DNA from: an uncultured Metabacillus sp.
Lineage (GTDB): Bacteria > Bacillota > Bacilli > Bacillales > Bacillaceae
Length of the DNA: 33,846 bases
Assembly (NCBI RefSeq): GCF_947503125.1
Contig: NZ_CANNCR010000045.1
Location: 1-33,846, forward strand
Direction of reading: 5' to 3'
A program made the translations under genes and the position numbers. Numbering within the stretch: position 1 is the stretch's first letter; each line of letters begins with the position of its first letter. Below the pieces are notes generated by a model. It was not told the DNA's origin, searched no databases, and was given only the letters and a program-made list of their open reading frames with translations. Positions 26,374 through 33,541 of this stretch are shown here, in pieces.

Positions 26374-28134
26374 CTATTCTTTTTTATCGATGTGCCAAAT
26401 GACTAATTCGTTATTTAAAAATTCCTGTTTACAAGCATTTCTTTGAATTTTCCCACTGGAAGTTTTAGGAATGGTGCCTGTTTTTATTAAACAAATACAA
26501 TATGGTTGGATCCCATGTTCTTCCATGACTTTTTGACGAATGCGAGTTAAGACATTATTAGCATCTGACTTTTCATTTTGATGACTTGATTCTCTTGGTC
26601 TATAAGCTCTTTCGACTTCAGCAACAATGACTAGTTTTTCTTCATTCTCTTCAGTTATCGAAAATGAAGCACTGCATCCATTTCGTATTCCTATATGAGC
26701 TTTTTCCGTTGTTAATTCAATATCTTGGGGATAATAATTTTTTCCCCTTAAGATAATGACATCTTTCAATCTTCCGGTAATATATAACTGACCATTATTA
26801 ATAAATCCTAGGTCTCCAGTTTTAAGATATTTATCAGCACTTTCATTAGATATAAGTCCGCTAAAACTTGCATTATCCCCTGTACCGAAATAACCTTTTG
26901 CCACATTTACGCCATTGACCCATATCTCACCTATTTCATTTTCTGAGCAGATATGATATGTATTTGGGTTAACGATTTTGATATCTTGTTCTAGATAGGT
27001 TGTTCCGCAGCTGACTAATGCAGTGGATTTATTGCTTTCACTAGTCTCTTGTACTTTATTGTCTCTTAAAGCTTGTGAATCAAAGTGCTTGATTATTGGC
27101 TTTTTATTACTTTCTCCACCTGAAATAAACAGAGTAGCTTCTGCCATTCCATAGCACGGATAAAAGCTTTCTTCTTTAAATCCACAATTTTTAAAGGCCT
27201 CAGCAAACTTTTTTAAAGTTTCATATCTTACTGGTTCGGCACCATTATAGGCTACTTTCCAAGAGCTTAAATCAATTAGAGTTTTCTGTTCATCAGTTAT
27301 CTTTTTTACACATAACTCATAAGCAAAATTTGGTGCTCCACTTACGGTTGCTTTATACTTCGATATGGCTTGTAACCATCTCAATGGTTTTTGCAAGAAA
27401 TCCATTGGTGACATCAGGATACTCGTTCCGCCTAAAAACAGTGGTTGAAGTACGTTCCCGATTAAACCCATATCATGGTATAAAGGCAGCCAGCCTAATA
27501 CGATTGTGTTTTCATTATTATTAAATGCTTTTTTTATCATTTCTTCGTTGTAAAGAATGTTTTGATGTGTGACCATTACACCTTTTGGTTGTGAAGTAGA
27601 TCCTGATGTGTATTGTAGAAAAGCAATGGATTCTCCGTTAACATTTGGCAGTGTCCATTGATCGGCTTGGGGGAGAATTAACTCATCAATGCAAATCCAT
27701 TTTATATCCATTGAGGCTGTTTCCTCAGAAAAATGTTTGACAATTTTAGAGTGTAGCTGTGAAGTAGTAAAGATTATGTTTGTTGAAGCATCTACTAAAA
27801 TACTTTTAATTCTATCCATGTTTCTACTAAGAGTAGGTGGATAAACAGGTACTGCAATTACACCTGCATAAAGGCATCCTAGAAAAGCTTTAACATATTC
27901 CACCCCTGGAGGATACATAATTAAGGCTTGTTTCCCAGGAAATCCTTTATTTTGCAAATAAGCTGCAATTCTTTTAGAATCCACAACTAATTGCTTATAC
28001 GAAAGGAAAATTTCATCCTCTTCTCCAATTAAGTACTTAAAAGCTATTTTATGTGGATGCTTTTTTGCATTGTTATTCAATAAATCTATTAAAGAGGAGT
28101 GTGTACTATTTTTATTTAAACTGGTTTGCAGCAT
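26374..28134 (-). CDS. Fatty acyl-AMP ligase (FAAL)
   Basis: A 586-aa adenylate-forming enzyme that makes acyl-AMP from a fatty acid and hands it to a carrier protein. FAAL rather than acyl-CoA ligase features are seen: YTSGSTSQPKGVMVTH (from residue 175), WLPLYHDMGLIGNVLQPLFLGG (from 215), WKVAYNGAEPVR, YGMAEATLF (from 328) and GRLKDVIILRGKNYYPQDIE; the catalytic Lys is at about 562 in KTSSGKIQR. I chose the ATG at 28134 because GAGGGG lies 9 nt before it; the ATG at 28161 overlaps the stop of the preceding gene but has a weaker site. With the ACP in the same operon, it likely starts the pathway. Confidence 0.92.
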   Translation of the reverse strand: MLQTSLNKNSTHSSLIDLLNNNAKKHPHKIAFKYLIGEEDEIFLSYKQLVVDSKRIAAYLQNKGFPGKQALIMYPPGVEYVKAFLGCLYAGVIAVPVYPPTLSRNMDRIKSILVDASTNIIFTTSQLHSKIVKHFSEETASMDIKWICIDELILPQADQWTLPNVNGESIAFLQYTSGSTSQPKGVMVTHQNILYNEEMIKKAFNNNENTIVLGWLPLYHDMGLIGNVLQPLFLGGTSILMSPMDFLQKPLRWLQAISKYKATVSGAPNFAYELCVKKITDEQKTLIDLSSWKVAYNGAEPVRYETLKKFAEAFKNCGFKEESFYPCYGMAEATLFISGGESNKKPIIKHFDSQALRDNKVQETSESNKSTALVSCGTTYLEQDIKIVNPNTYHICSENEIGEIWVNGVNVAKGYFGTGDNASFSGLISNESADKYLKTGDLGFINNGQLYITGRLKDVIILRGKNYYPQDIELTTEKAHIGIRNGCSASFSITEENEEKLVIVAEVERAYRPRESSHQNEKSDANNVLTRIRQKVMEEHGIQPYCICLIKTGTIPKTSSGKIQRNACKQEFLNNELVIWHIDKKE

Positions 28135-28160
28135 TTCTTTATTCCCCTCAAAATTTATCA

Positions 28161-28493
28161 TTAATTTCTTTCATAGGCATTGATCGCATTTACACTATGG
28201 CTAATTGCAGCACCTGCTTTAAGAGCAGCTGCAACAGCAATTGCTTCAATTACTTCCTCCATCGTTCCACCTAACTTTTTATATTTGGCTACGTGAGCTT
28301 CAATACAATAAGGGCAACCAGTAGTATGAGCAACAGCAATCGCAATTAACTCTTTTGTCTTAGTTGGAATTTCACCATTCTGAAACACTTCATGTTCAAA
28401 CTGCATAAACTTTTGTGCTACTTGCGGAGACCTTTCTTTTAGTTCCCCCAACTTATTCAAATAAGATAATTTGTACAAAGTATCATCTGCCAT
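28161..28493 (-). CDS. Carboxymuconolactone decarboxylase/AhpD-like CxxC protein
   Basis: A 110-aa all-helical protein of the CMD/AhpD family. The redox pair Cys60-x-x-Cys63 followed by His67 (TGCPYCIEAH) and the upstream Glu of KTKELIAIAVAH are present, as in alkylhydroperoxidase AhpD-like proteins, so a thiol-disulfide or peroxidase role is likelier than decarboxylation. The ATG at 28493 has AGGGG about 10 nt upstream. It is the first gene of the operon behind a long leader. In a pathway that has a flavin oxygenase and sulfur donors it may remove peroxide or keep thiols reduced; this is inference. Confidence 0.9.
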   Translation of the reverse strand: MADDTLYKLSYLNKLGELKERSPQVAQKFMQFEHEVFQNGEIPTKTKELIAIAVAHTTGCPYCIEAHVAKYKKLGGTMEEVIEAIAVAAALKAGAAISHSVNAINAYERN

Positions 28494-29053
28494 TTTAAAA
28501 ATTCCCCTCTCAAATTATAATTTTGACACAAGATTAAGTTTACGAACAATAAAAGGAAATATTACTGCTTTTTTAGCACCACCTCCTATTTAGGATAAAT
28601 TAACTATTTCATCTTAAATTGTTAATGAAAGTAATTATTATCCATTTTCTGCCACATATAAGTTTTACAAATTGGATTCTACTTGATCTGATTTTTGTTG
28701 TCAACAGCATTGTTAGATTATCTTCTCTAGCTTAATATTCTCTTTACAAATATTTTTTGAATTATTTTTATACCAAAATAACTACGTACTAAATTTCTTT
28801 TTCACTTTTTATAATGTTTTTTAATAGAAACTAAATGCAATTTATATTTTAAAAATATTAATTAACTTATTTTAAGAGAAACAACAAAGATAAAATTTAC
28901 AAAAAAATTAAAAATGTGGATTTATTTACAGATAAATAAAATCTGTTGATTTTTCTAGAATCTTCAATGCTATTAATTAAACACTAAGACAAATTGCTCA
29001 CCTTAGAACCAAAGGGGAATTTCACGTAAAGACAAAATTTGGATGTTTTATCA
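28494..29053. other. Long A/T-rich control region of the acyl/sulfur operon
   Basis: No gene was seen. It contains the operon promoter (28676-28704), a leader of about 175 nt with an orphan AGGAGGT at 28587-28581 that has no fitting open frame behind it, and a weak ATTAAC/GTTAAT inverted repeat (28599-28626). The stretch 28705-29053 is very A/T-rich and shows nothing else I can name. Confidence 0.5.
28676..28704 (-). promoter_or_regulatory. Sigma-A promoter of the seven-gene operon
   Basis: On the minus strand, a perfect -35 TTGACA (28704-28699) and -10 TAGAAT (28681-28676, five of six) are separated by exactly 17 nt. The predicted transcript begins about 175 nt before the AhpD-like start. 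This is the best promoter match in the region. Confidence 0.8.
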
Positions 29054-29094
29054 TAAAAAAAGGATACCTACGGCGATAAACCAATAGGTAACCC
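29054..29094 (-). terminator. Intrinsic terminator after the O-methyltransferase gene
   Basis: On the minus strand GGTTACCTA pairs with TAGGTATCC (one mismatched position) around a 14-nt loop, followed by TTTTTTT. It lies about 20 bp beyond the stop and separates this unit from the acyl/sulfur operon. Confidence 0.82.
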
Positions 29095-29114
29095 TTCTTC
29101 TCATCCATCTATTT

Positions 29115-29747
29115 TTATTCCTTTACCCGACCAATTGCGATTCCGTCTCCAATCGGCAGAATAATCGATTCCAATTTAGGATCTTTTGCCAGACGTTCAT
29201 TAAAGGCACGTATGTAATCTGTTTGCGCATCAATATAGGAATTGTCACAAACCCGTCCCCCTCGTAACACATTATCGCCGACAATTAGAGCACCGGGATT
29301 GGCAAGTTTTATTGACCATTCCAGGTAGTTCGGATAATTTTCTTTATCCGCATCAATAAAAATAAAATCAAACCTTTTTTGTTCCTTTTCGAGCTGCTCT
29401 AAACTGTTTAAGGCTTCGCCAGTATAGTAGGTTACCCGGTCGCCAAAACCAGCTTTTTTAACATTTTCATGTGCTAATTGGGCAAAGTTTTCTTTTAACT
29501 CTAGAGAGGTTAAATGTCCCTCTTTTCCTAGACCGCGGATAAGACAAACCCCACTATACCCGCCAAGCGCTCCAATTTCTAGAATCTCTTTGGCGCCGGA
29601 AATTTTCACTAATAGCGTCAGCAGCTTTCCGATTTCCGGCGGTACAGATATATTTCGCATTCCGTTTGCACGAATACTCCACAAGACTTGCTCTAAAACA
29701 GCATCATCCTTCGTAAACAGAGAATGGATATACTCCTCAACTTTCAT
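29115..29747 (-). CDS. SAM-dependent O-methyltransferase (caffeoyl-CoA OMT-like)
   Basis: A 210-aa methyltransferase of the class I type, family 3 (caffeoyl-CoA/catechol O-methyltransferase-like). The SAM-binding motif ILEIGALGGYSG is at residues 55-66, and the metal-binding region FIFIDADKENYPNYLEW follows at about 128-144 with VGDNVLRGG downstream. Family members methylate hydroxyl groups of catechol-like or other phenolic compounds with a divalent metal. The ATG at 29747 has AGGAG 8 nt upstream, so I prefer it to the longer frame. The nitroreductase gene ends 61 bp before; the pair is probably cotranscribed and may serve in detoxification of quinone-like compounds under the MarR regulator. 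Confidence 0.9.
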   Translation of the reverse strand: MKVEEYIHSLFTKDDAVLEQVLWSIRANGMRNISVPPEIGKLLTLLVKISGAKEILEIGALGGYSGVCLIRGLGKEGHLTSLELKENFAQLAHENVKKAGFGDRVTYYTGEALNSLEQLEKEQKRFDFIFIDADKENYPNYLEWSIKLANPGALIVGDNVLRGGRVCDNSYIDAQTDYIRAFNERLAKDPKLESIILPIGDGIAIGRVKE

Positions 29748-29808
29748 CCTTTTTTCTCCTGAATGTAAGGTGGTATTGCTGCGGATAAACAATAGAATCT
29801 ATTTCCTC

Positions 29809-30294
29809 TTACGATAAATGCTTTATTTTTTCTTGAATCGGTGTTCTCTCTTTTGGCTGATTTATTTCTTCTGGATAACCTACACCAAATACTCCAACCA
29901 CATCATATCCCTCAGGCACTCCAAGAATTTCACGGTTTCTCGCAGCTCCTCCCATGGATGACCAGAATGTGCCAACTCCTTCTTCCCAGGCAGCTAAATT
30001 AAAATTCTGCACAAAGCATGCTGTAGCAATGAGGTTTTCTTCTGTTTCGATTTCAGTGGCACCATGCTTAGATAAAATTGCGAGTACTACAGGCGCATTA
30101 AAGAAATTTGTTTTGTGGTTTAATTTTTCTCTTGTTTCCGGACCAACCACATACACTTCCCACGGTTCGGTCATTTTATGATTCGGAGCCATTGCAGCCG
30201 CTTGCAGCCATTTGCTGATTTGCTCCATTTCAACCGGATCTGCTTTGAAATTTTTAATCGTACGTCGTGAATTGATGATATTAAGTATACTCAT
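29809..30294 (-). CDS. Nitroreductase family FMN oxidoreductase
   Basis: A 161-aa protein of the nitroreductase family, at the short end of its size range. The N-terminal SRRTIKNFKADPV motif binds FMN phosphate, NHKMTEPWEVYVVG is the usual second motif, and GVFGVGYPEE is the late glycine-rich segment. Family members reduce nitro groups, quinones or related electrophiles with NAD(P)H. The ATG at 30294 has GGAGG 8 nt upstream. It precedes the O-methyltransferase gene, and an element also found at the MarR promoter lies about 230 bp upstream, which suggests control by that regulator. Confidence 0.9.
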   Translation of the reverse strand: MSILNIINSRRTIKNFKADPVEMEQISKWLQAAAMAPNHKMTEPWEVYVVGPETREKLNHKTNFFNAPVVLAILSKHGATEIETEENLIATACFVQNFNLAAWEEGVGTFWSSMGGAARNREILGVPEGYDVVGVFGVGYPEEINQPKERTPIQEKIKHLS

Positions 30295-30364
30295 GAAAGA
30301 TTCCTCCTTTAGAATGTTTGGAACTTTTTAGCATATTTTTGATCAGGACTTTTACTTTGCTGTG

Positions 30365-30425
30365 TTGTCATTCAAAACCGGGATGACAAACCTTTCCTAC
30401 GCTTCTCCTACCGGTTTTGTCATTC
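30365..30425. repeat. Inverted repeat flanked by direct 9-mers in the nitroreductase leader
   Basis: AAAACCGG (30374-30381) and CCGGTTTT (30411-30418) form an 8-bp stem around a 29-nt loop. A direct repeat TTGTCATTC stands at both outer edges (30365-30373 and 30417-30425). There is no U-tract, so this is not a plain terminator. The function is unknown. Confidence 0.6.
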
Positions 30426-30519
30426 ATTACATATAACGTGCTTAAGCTTAAATTTATGAGGTAAATTAAATCAGTGTATAGAGCTCGTGAACTTAAAGGT
30501 ATAGTCAAATTAGGAACAG

Positions 30520-30548
30520 AAATTATTTTGTATAGCGACCTTAAACAT
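30520..30548. promoter_or_regulatory. Candidate MarR-regulator site upstream of the nitroreductase gene
   Basis: This 29-bp stretch agrees at about 21 positions with 31036-31064 at the MarR gene's own promoter, sharing the core TATAGCGA and a following TAAA. A repeated element at both places suggests one regulator acts on both. It is not an obvious palindrome. Confidence 0.4.
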
Positions 30549-30567
30549 TTAATCGACTATAAAAGAG

Positions 30568-31020
30568 TTATTTCCGTTTAAATCCTTGTGGTTTTAGCTG
30601 ACTTGTCATTTTCGTCATGATCTCAACAAGTGTGGACTGTTCCTCCGGTGTTAGCTGATTAAACGGACCAGAAAGCAGCTCGACTTGGGCATTTTTCATT
30701 TTCGTGATCGTCTCTTTACCAGCCTCTGTTAATTTGACAATTCGTGTTCGCGCATCGTACTTGTCTGGTTCACGATATACCATTCCTGCAAGCTCTAAGC
30801 GATCAATCATTTGTGACATTGAACTCGAACGAACCTCCAGCCGCTCCGCAAGCTGACCGATTGTACAACCATCATGTTTCCACAAAAAGCGAAGAATCAG
30901 CCATTGCGTTTTTGTAATTTCAGTTGCCTTTTGATTACTCCACTGATTACGCTTCATAAACCGGCCAATCGCTTGAAAACAGTCTACAAAATGTTCCAGC
31001 TGTTTATCACGTGCTTCCAT
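30568..31020 (-). CDS. MarR-family transcriptional regulator
   Basis: A 150-aa winged helix regulator. The helix-turn-helix CTIGQLAERLEVRSSSMSQMIDRLELAGMV lies at about residues 54-83 and the wing DKYDARTRIVKLTEAG directly after, which is the MarR signature; helical ends serve dimerisation. No conserved sensing cysteine is obvious except Cys14 and one in the helix-turn-helix region, so the signal is unclear. Two ATGs (31023 and 31020) follow GAGGTG; the second has the better spacing of 8 nt. It lies upstream of the nitroreductase and O-methyltransferase genes on the same strand and probably represses them and itself. Confidence 0.92.
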   Translation of the reverse strand: MEARDKQLEHFVDCFQAIGRFMKRNQWSNQKATEITKTQWLILRFLWKHDGCTIGQLAERLEVRSSSMSQMIDRLELAGMVYREPDKYDARTRIVKLTEAGKETITKMKNAQVELLSGPFNQLTPEEQSTLVEIMTKMTSQLKPQGFKRK

Positions 31021-31042
31021 CATACATTCACCTCACAATTAA

Positions 31043-31072
31043 ATTATATAGCGATCCTAAATAAATTGTCAA
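31043..31072 (-). promoter_or_regulatory. Sigma-A promoter of the MarR gene
   Basis: On the minus strand, a perfect -35 TTGACA (31072-31067) and a perfect -10 TATAAT (31048-31043) are 18 nt apart. The spacer carries the element AGGATCGCTATA shared with 30520-30548, so autoregulation is likely. Confidence 0.75.
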
Positions 31073-31140
31073 TACATGGTTATCTTCTATATAATTTTCC
31101 TAAAAACTTGTTTAGAATCTCTAAATCTATTATTAAAAAC

Positions 31141-31186
31141 TTGCTTACTATTACTTTATCTGGTAAGATAACTGACGAACGTTCGT
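31141..31186 (+). promoter_or_regulatory. Promoter and palindromic operator of the TetR gene
   Basis: -35 TTGCTT (31141-31146) and -10 TAAGAT (31164-31169) are 17 nt apart. The perfect palindrome ACGAACGTTCGT (31175-31186) lies right behind the -10 box, the classic place for an autoregulating TetR repressor. Confidence 0.68.
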
Positions 31187-31206
31187 AAAAATCGAGGTGA
31201 AGTTTA

Positions 31207-31788
31207 TTGAAAAGTAATGAAATTAAAGATGCAGCTCTAAAATATTTTACGATTCATGGATATGAAGGTGCTTCTCTCTCCCAAATTGCAGAAGAGGTTG
31301 GCATGAAAAAGCAATCGATCTACGCCCATTTTAAAGGGAAGGATGATCTCTTTCTGCAAGTTTTACATGATGCAAAAGAGACTGAGCTGTCTTCAAAGCT
31401 CCACTATTTCAGTATGGTAGATGCACAAAACCCAGAAAAAGACCTATATGGATTCCTGCAATTGGTAATTGATCTATTCCAAAAAAATGAACATTTAAAG
31501 TTTTGGCTGCGTATGTCCTTTTTTCCGCCAACCCACCTTGCAAAAGCAATTGAAATGGAAGTTATTGATATTGAGAGTAAGGTGCAGGCGATCCTCGAAA
31601 GTAAATTTCAGGATTGGATGAATGCGAAGGCAATCGTAGAAGATAAGGCAATAACGCCCACGTTCGCGTTCTTAGGTGTAGTCGATTCCATTATGCTTGA
31701 ACTTGTATACGGCAATGATGAGAAACGACTAAAGGACAAATTAGAAGCCTCTTGGAAGGTATTTTGGAGAGGCATTTCACATCAATGA
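31207..31788 (+). CDS. TetR/AcrR-family regulator, probably of the adjacent efflux gene
   Basis: A 193-aa regulator with the N-terminal TetR helix-turn-helix (IKDAALKYFTIHGYEGASLSQIAEEVGMKKQSIYAHFKGKDDLF, residues about 6-49, described in family terms) and a C-terminal ligand-binding helical domain. The start is TTG at 31207, 7 nt after GAGGTG. A palindrome ACGAACGTTCGT lies between its promoter and the start. An MFS efflux gene follows at 26 bp on the same strand, a common arrangement for drug-responsive regulators; since that transporter gene is broken, the regulator may now control only itself. Confidence 0.92.
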   Translation: MKSNEIKDAALKYFTIHGYEGASLSQIAEEVGMKKQSIYAHFKGKDDLFLQVLHDAKETELSSKLHYFSMVDAQNPEKDLYGFLQLVIDLFQKNEHLKFWLRMSFFPPTHLAKAIEMEVIDIESKVQAILESKFQDWMNAKAIVEDKAITPTFAFLGVVDSIMLELVYGNDEKRLKDKLEASWKVFWRGISHQ

Positions 31789-31814
31789 TTCATGACAGAA
31801 AGAGGTGTTGATCC

Positions 31815-32144
31815 ATGAAGAAACCAATAAAAGAACAAAAAGCAGTACTTATTATCCTCCTTAGCAATTTATTTATTGCCTTTCTAGGAATTGGCCTCAT
31901 CATCCCTGTTATGCCATCCTTTATGGATATCATGCATTTATCAGGAAAAACGATGGGCTATCTAGTTGCTGTTTTTGCGGTTTCACAACTACTGATGTCA
32001 CCATTTGCAGGACGTTGGGTGGACCGTTACGGCAGAAAGAACATAATCATAGCCGGACTATTCCTCTTCGGGGTTTCAGAACTTATCTTTGGTTTAGGAA
32101 CAAATGTATCGTTACTCTATTTATCAAGGATCCTGGGAGGGTGA
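31815..32144 (+). pseudogene. MFS drug efflux transporter, 5' fragment
   Basis: The first 109 codons of a DHA1-type multidrug transporter of the NorA/Bmr kind. Three membrane segments are visible (starting IILLSNLFIAFLGIGLIIPVMP, then GYLVAVFAVSQLLMSPFAG, then NIIIAGLFLFGVSELIFGLG), with the loop motif GRWVDRYGRKN between the second and third. The frame ends right after LYLSRILGG at a TGA, where relatives of about 400 aa continue with the fourth helix. The ATG at 31815 is preceded by AGAGGTG. The sequence after the break belongs to another gene, so a deletion has joined two unrelated genes. The product is not expected to transport. Confidence 0.83.
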
Positions 32145-32323
32145 TTTGGTTTAAAGATTTATCTTATTCAATAGGAGATATCGTAAACTCAAAAGTATTT
32201 AGTGCGGAAATGATCACGATATTTTGTGCTGGAATAGGTGTCGCTCTGATTATTCCCATTACCTCGTGGATTACTGCATATTTTTTAGTAAAAACAAAAG
32301 AAAATAGGAAGAAATTTAAATAG
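32141..32323 (+). pseudogene. 3' fragment of a membrane-protein gene (possibly YibE/F family)
   Basis: Right after the break in the MFS gene a different frame encodes about 60 residues from VIWFKDLSYSIGD onwards: a NSKVFSAEMITIFCAGIGVALIIPITSWITAYFLV stretch with one long membrane segment (described in part) and a basic tail KTKENRKKFK. The ending resembles the C-terminus of YibE/F-type membrane proteins, in which a similar 'SAEMI...GIGVALIIPIT' pattern is followed by a last helix; I hold this identification only loosely. No start or ribosome binding site is present, and the 5' part of the gene is absent. It is best read as the tail of a deleted gene. Confidence 0.5.
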
Positions 32324-32359
32324 GCTTTAACATTACCTTTATTAAACAAGCTTGACTTA

Positions 32360-32398
32360 AATAAAGGGCGTGAACTTTAGAGTTCGCGTCTCTTTATT
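32360..32398 (+). terminator. Hairpin terminator after the truncated membrane-protein gene
   Basis: AATAAAG pairs with CTTTATT and, inside, CGTGAACT with AGTTCGCG (one G-U pair) around a TTAG loop. It lies about 37 bp behind the stop at 32323 and has only a short U-tract. Confidence 0.65.
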
Positions 32399-32653
32399 GA
32401 ATATCCTCAATGGATTTAATTAATATTACTCCCCTACTTCATAATCACATGTATCGATACCCTTTTATTAATATTCTAAAGCTATTTAGAAAGATGCCAA
32501 TATTTTATGTGGTCAACTAAGCTTATCTAAAAATTCTTAAATAAAGTAAACTTTATAATCCTTATATTGAAAATAATGATTATTTTATTTAAAATACTTA
32601 TAGAATATATGTTCTATACATTTAATAAAGATCATTTCCATTTCTCTAGGAGG

Positions 32654-33061
32654 ATGACAAATGAAGGCTCCGCTTATTTAGCTGGAATTATAGACGGTGA
32701 AGGCTCAATCACATTAACCAGAATGCATGATAGTGAACATCGTCGACCATGTATTTCAATTGCATCAACTGACAAAGAATTATTAACCTATGTCCAAACC
32801 TTAACAAAAGGAACCATGATTAATAAAAAGAATGATAATCCTGTCAAGCATAAGAATTCTTACACATTATACATAAAGAAAAAAGATGATGTTTTATTAC
32901 TGTTAAATTATATTACTCTATATTTGAGAGTGGACAAGAAGAGAAATCGTGTGTTATGGATACTTAAGCATTACGAAAGAGTGACAATAAGGAATGGAAA
33001 ATACAACTCAGAACAATTAAAGAAGAAATTATTATTTGAGGAGGCGTTTTTTAACATTTAA
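32654..33061 (+). CDS. Free-standing LAGLIDADG homing endonuclease
   Basis: A 135-aa protein with a single LAGLIDADG motif, LAGIIDGEGS at residues 9-18 from the chosen start (with the acidic DGEG end), followed by a basic C-terminal region with LYLRVDKKRNRVLW. Enzymes with one motif work as homodimers and cut long DNA targets. I do not see a host gene, intron or intein around it. The start is odd: AGGAGG (32648-32653) directly abuts the ATG at 32654, leaving no spacer, and the next ATG at 32664 is out of frame. The open frame runs upstream to 32567 and an ATG at 32609 is another option. A terminator follows at 33119-33152. Confidence 0.8.
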   Translation: MTNEGSAYLAGIIDGEGSITLTRMHDSEHRRPCISIASTDKELLTYVQTLTKGTMINKKNDNPVKHKNSYTLYIKKKDDVLLLLNYITLYLRVDKKRNRVLWILKHYERVTIRNGKYNSEQLKKKLLFEEAFFNI

Positions 33062-33118
33062 TGTTTAGAAAAGATGAAGAGAAATGAATAATGGATTATT
33101 ATCCTTAATATAAAACAA

Positions 33119-33152
33119 AAAGAACTGCAGTGTCTTACCTACAGTTCTTTCT
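33119..33152 (+). terminator. Terminator after the homing endonuclease gene
   Basis: AAAGAACTG pairs with CAGTTCTTT, with an outer A/T extension and a loop of 14 nt, followed by a modest U-tract. It lies about 60 bp beyond the stop at 33061. Confidence 0.65.
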
Positions 33153-33210
33153 AATTTATTAATGTAAAACAGCAAATTTATGGTTTAAAGTCACAAAAAA
33201 ATAAAAGTAT

Positions 33211-33391
33211 AACCATAAAGTGGCCAAATGCGGAACCATAAAGTGGCCAACCCTTGATACATCTTTGTTTTATGATTAATATCTCTTCACTTTTATGATC
33301 TTATACCATTTCATTATTAGTAAAAAATAAGCCTATTTTATAGTTTTGGCCACTTTATGGTTCCTAACTTAAGTTTTGGCCACTAAATGAT
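33211..33391. repeat. Facing repeat pairs, possible remnant of an insertion sequence (IS21-like ends)
   Basis: AACCATAAAGTGGCCAA occurs twice in direct order at 33211-33227 and 33234-33250. Its exact inverse TTGGCCACTTTATGGTT lies at 33346-33362 and a diverged inverse copy at 33376-33391. Multiple short repeats at both ends, facing inwards, are a trait of IS21-family elements. The 95 bp between them hold no transposase, so this would be an internally deleted or non-autonomous copy. The family assignment is tentative; the repeats themselves are plainly visible. Confidence 0.5.
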
Positions 33392-33541
33392 AATAACTAT
33401 TTATATTGTTTAAAGAGATTATTTTATTGTATTGTTTAAGCTTAAATAGTATCTTTTTAGAACAAATTAAAATTGGCCGAACACCCTAACTGAAGCAATA
33501 AGTAACATTCGAGCAAAGGTTAAGCTAAAAATTTAGATTAT

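Larger units (their letters stand above)
33062..33541. other. Intergenic region with terminator and transposon-like repeats
   Basis: No gene was seen. It holds the hairpin at 33119-33152 and two pairs of GGCCAC-containing repeats facing each other at 33211-33391. From 33392 to 33541 nothing recognisable is present. Confidence 0.5.

Noticed and set aside
22257-28493. Bacterial luciferase (lux) operon
   Set aside because: Only a LuxE-like gene is present; no LuxA, LuxB, LuxC or LuxD homologue lies in the window.
22257-28493. Isonitrile lipopeptide-type cluster because of FAAL and ACP
   Set aside because: The non-heme iron oxidase, thioesterase and NRPS genes of those clusters are missing.
28577-28592. 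Small gene behind the AGGAGGT in the operon leader
   Set aside because: The only frame with a start stops after six codons, and the longer open frame has no start codon.
33211-33391. CRISPR array
   Set aside because: There are only two direct copies, with a 6-nt gap, and inverted copies on the other side; no spacer pattern.
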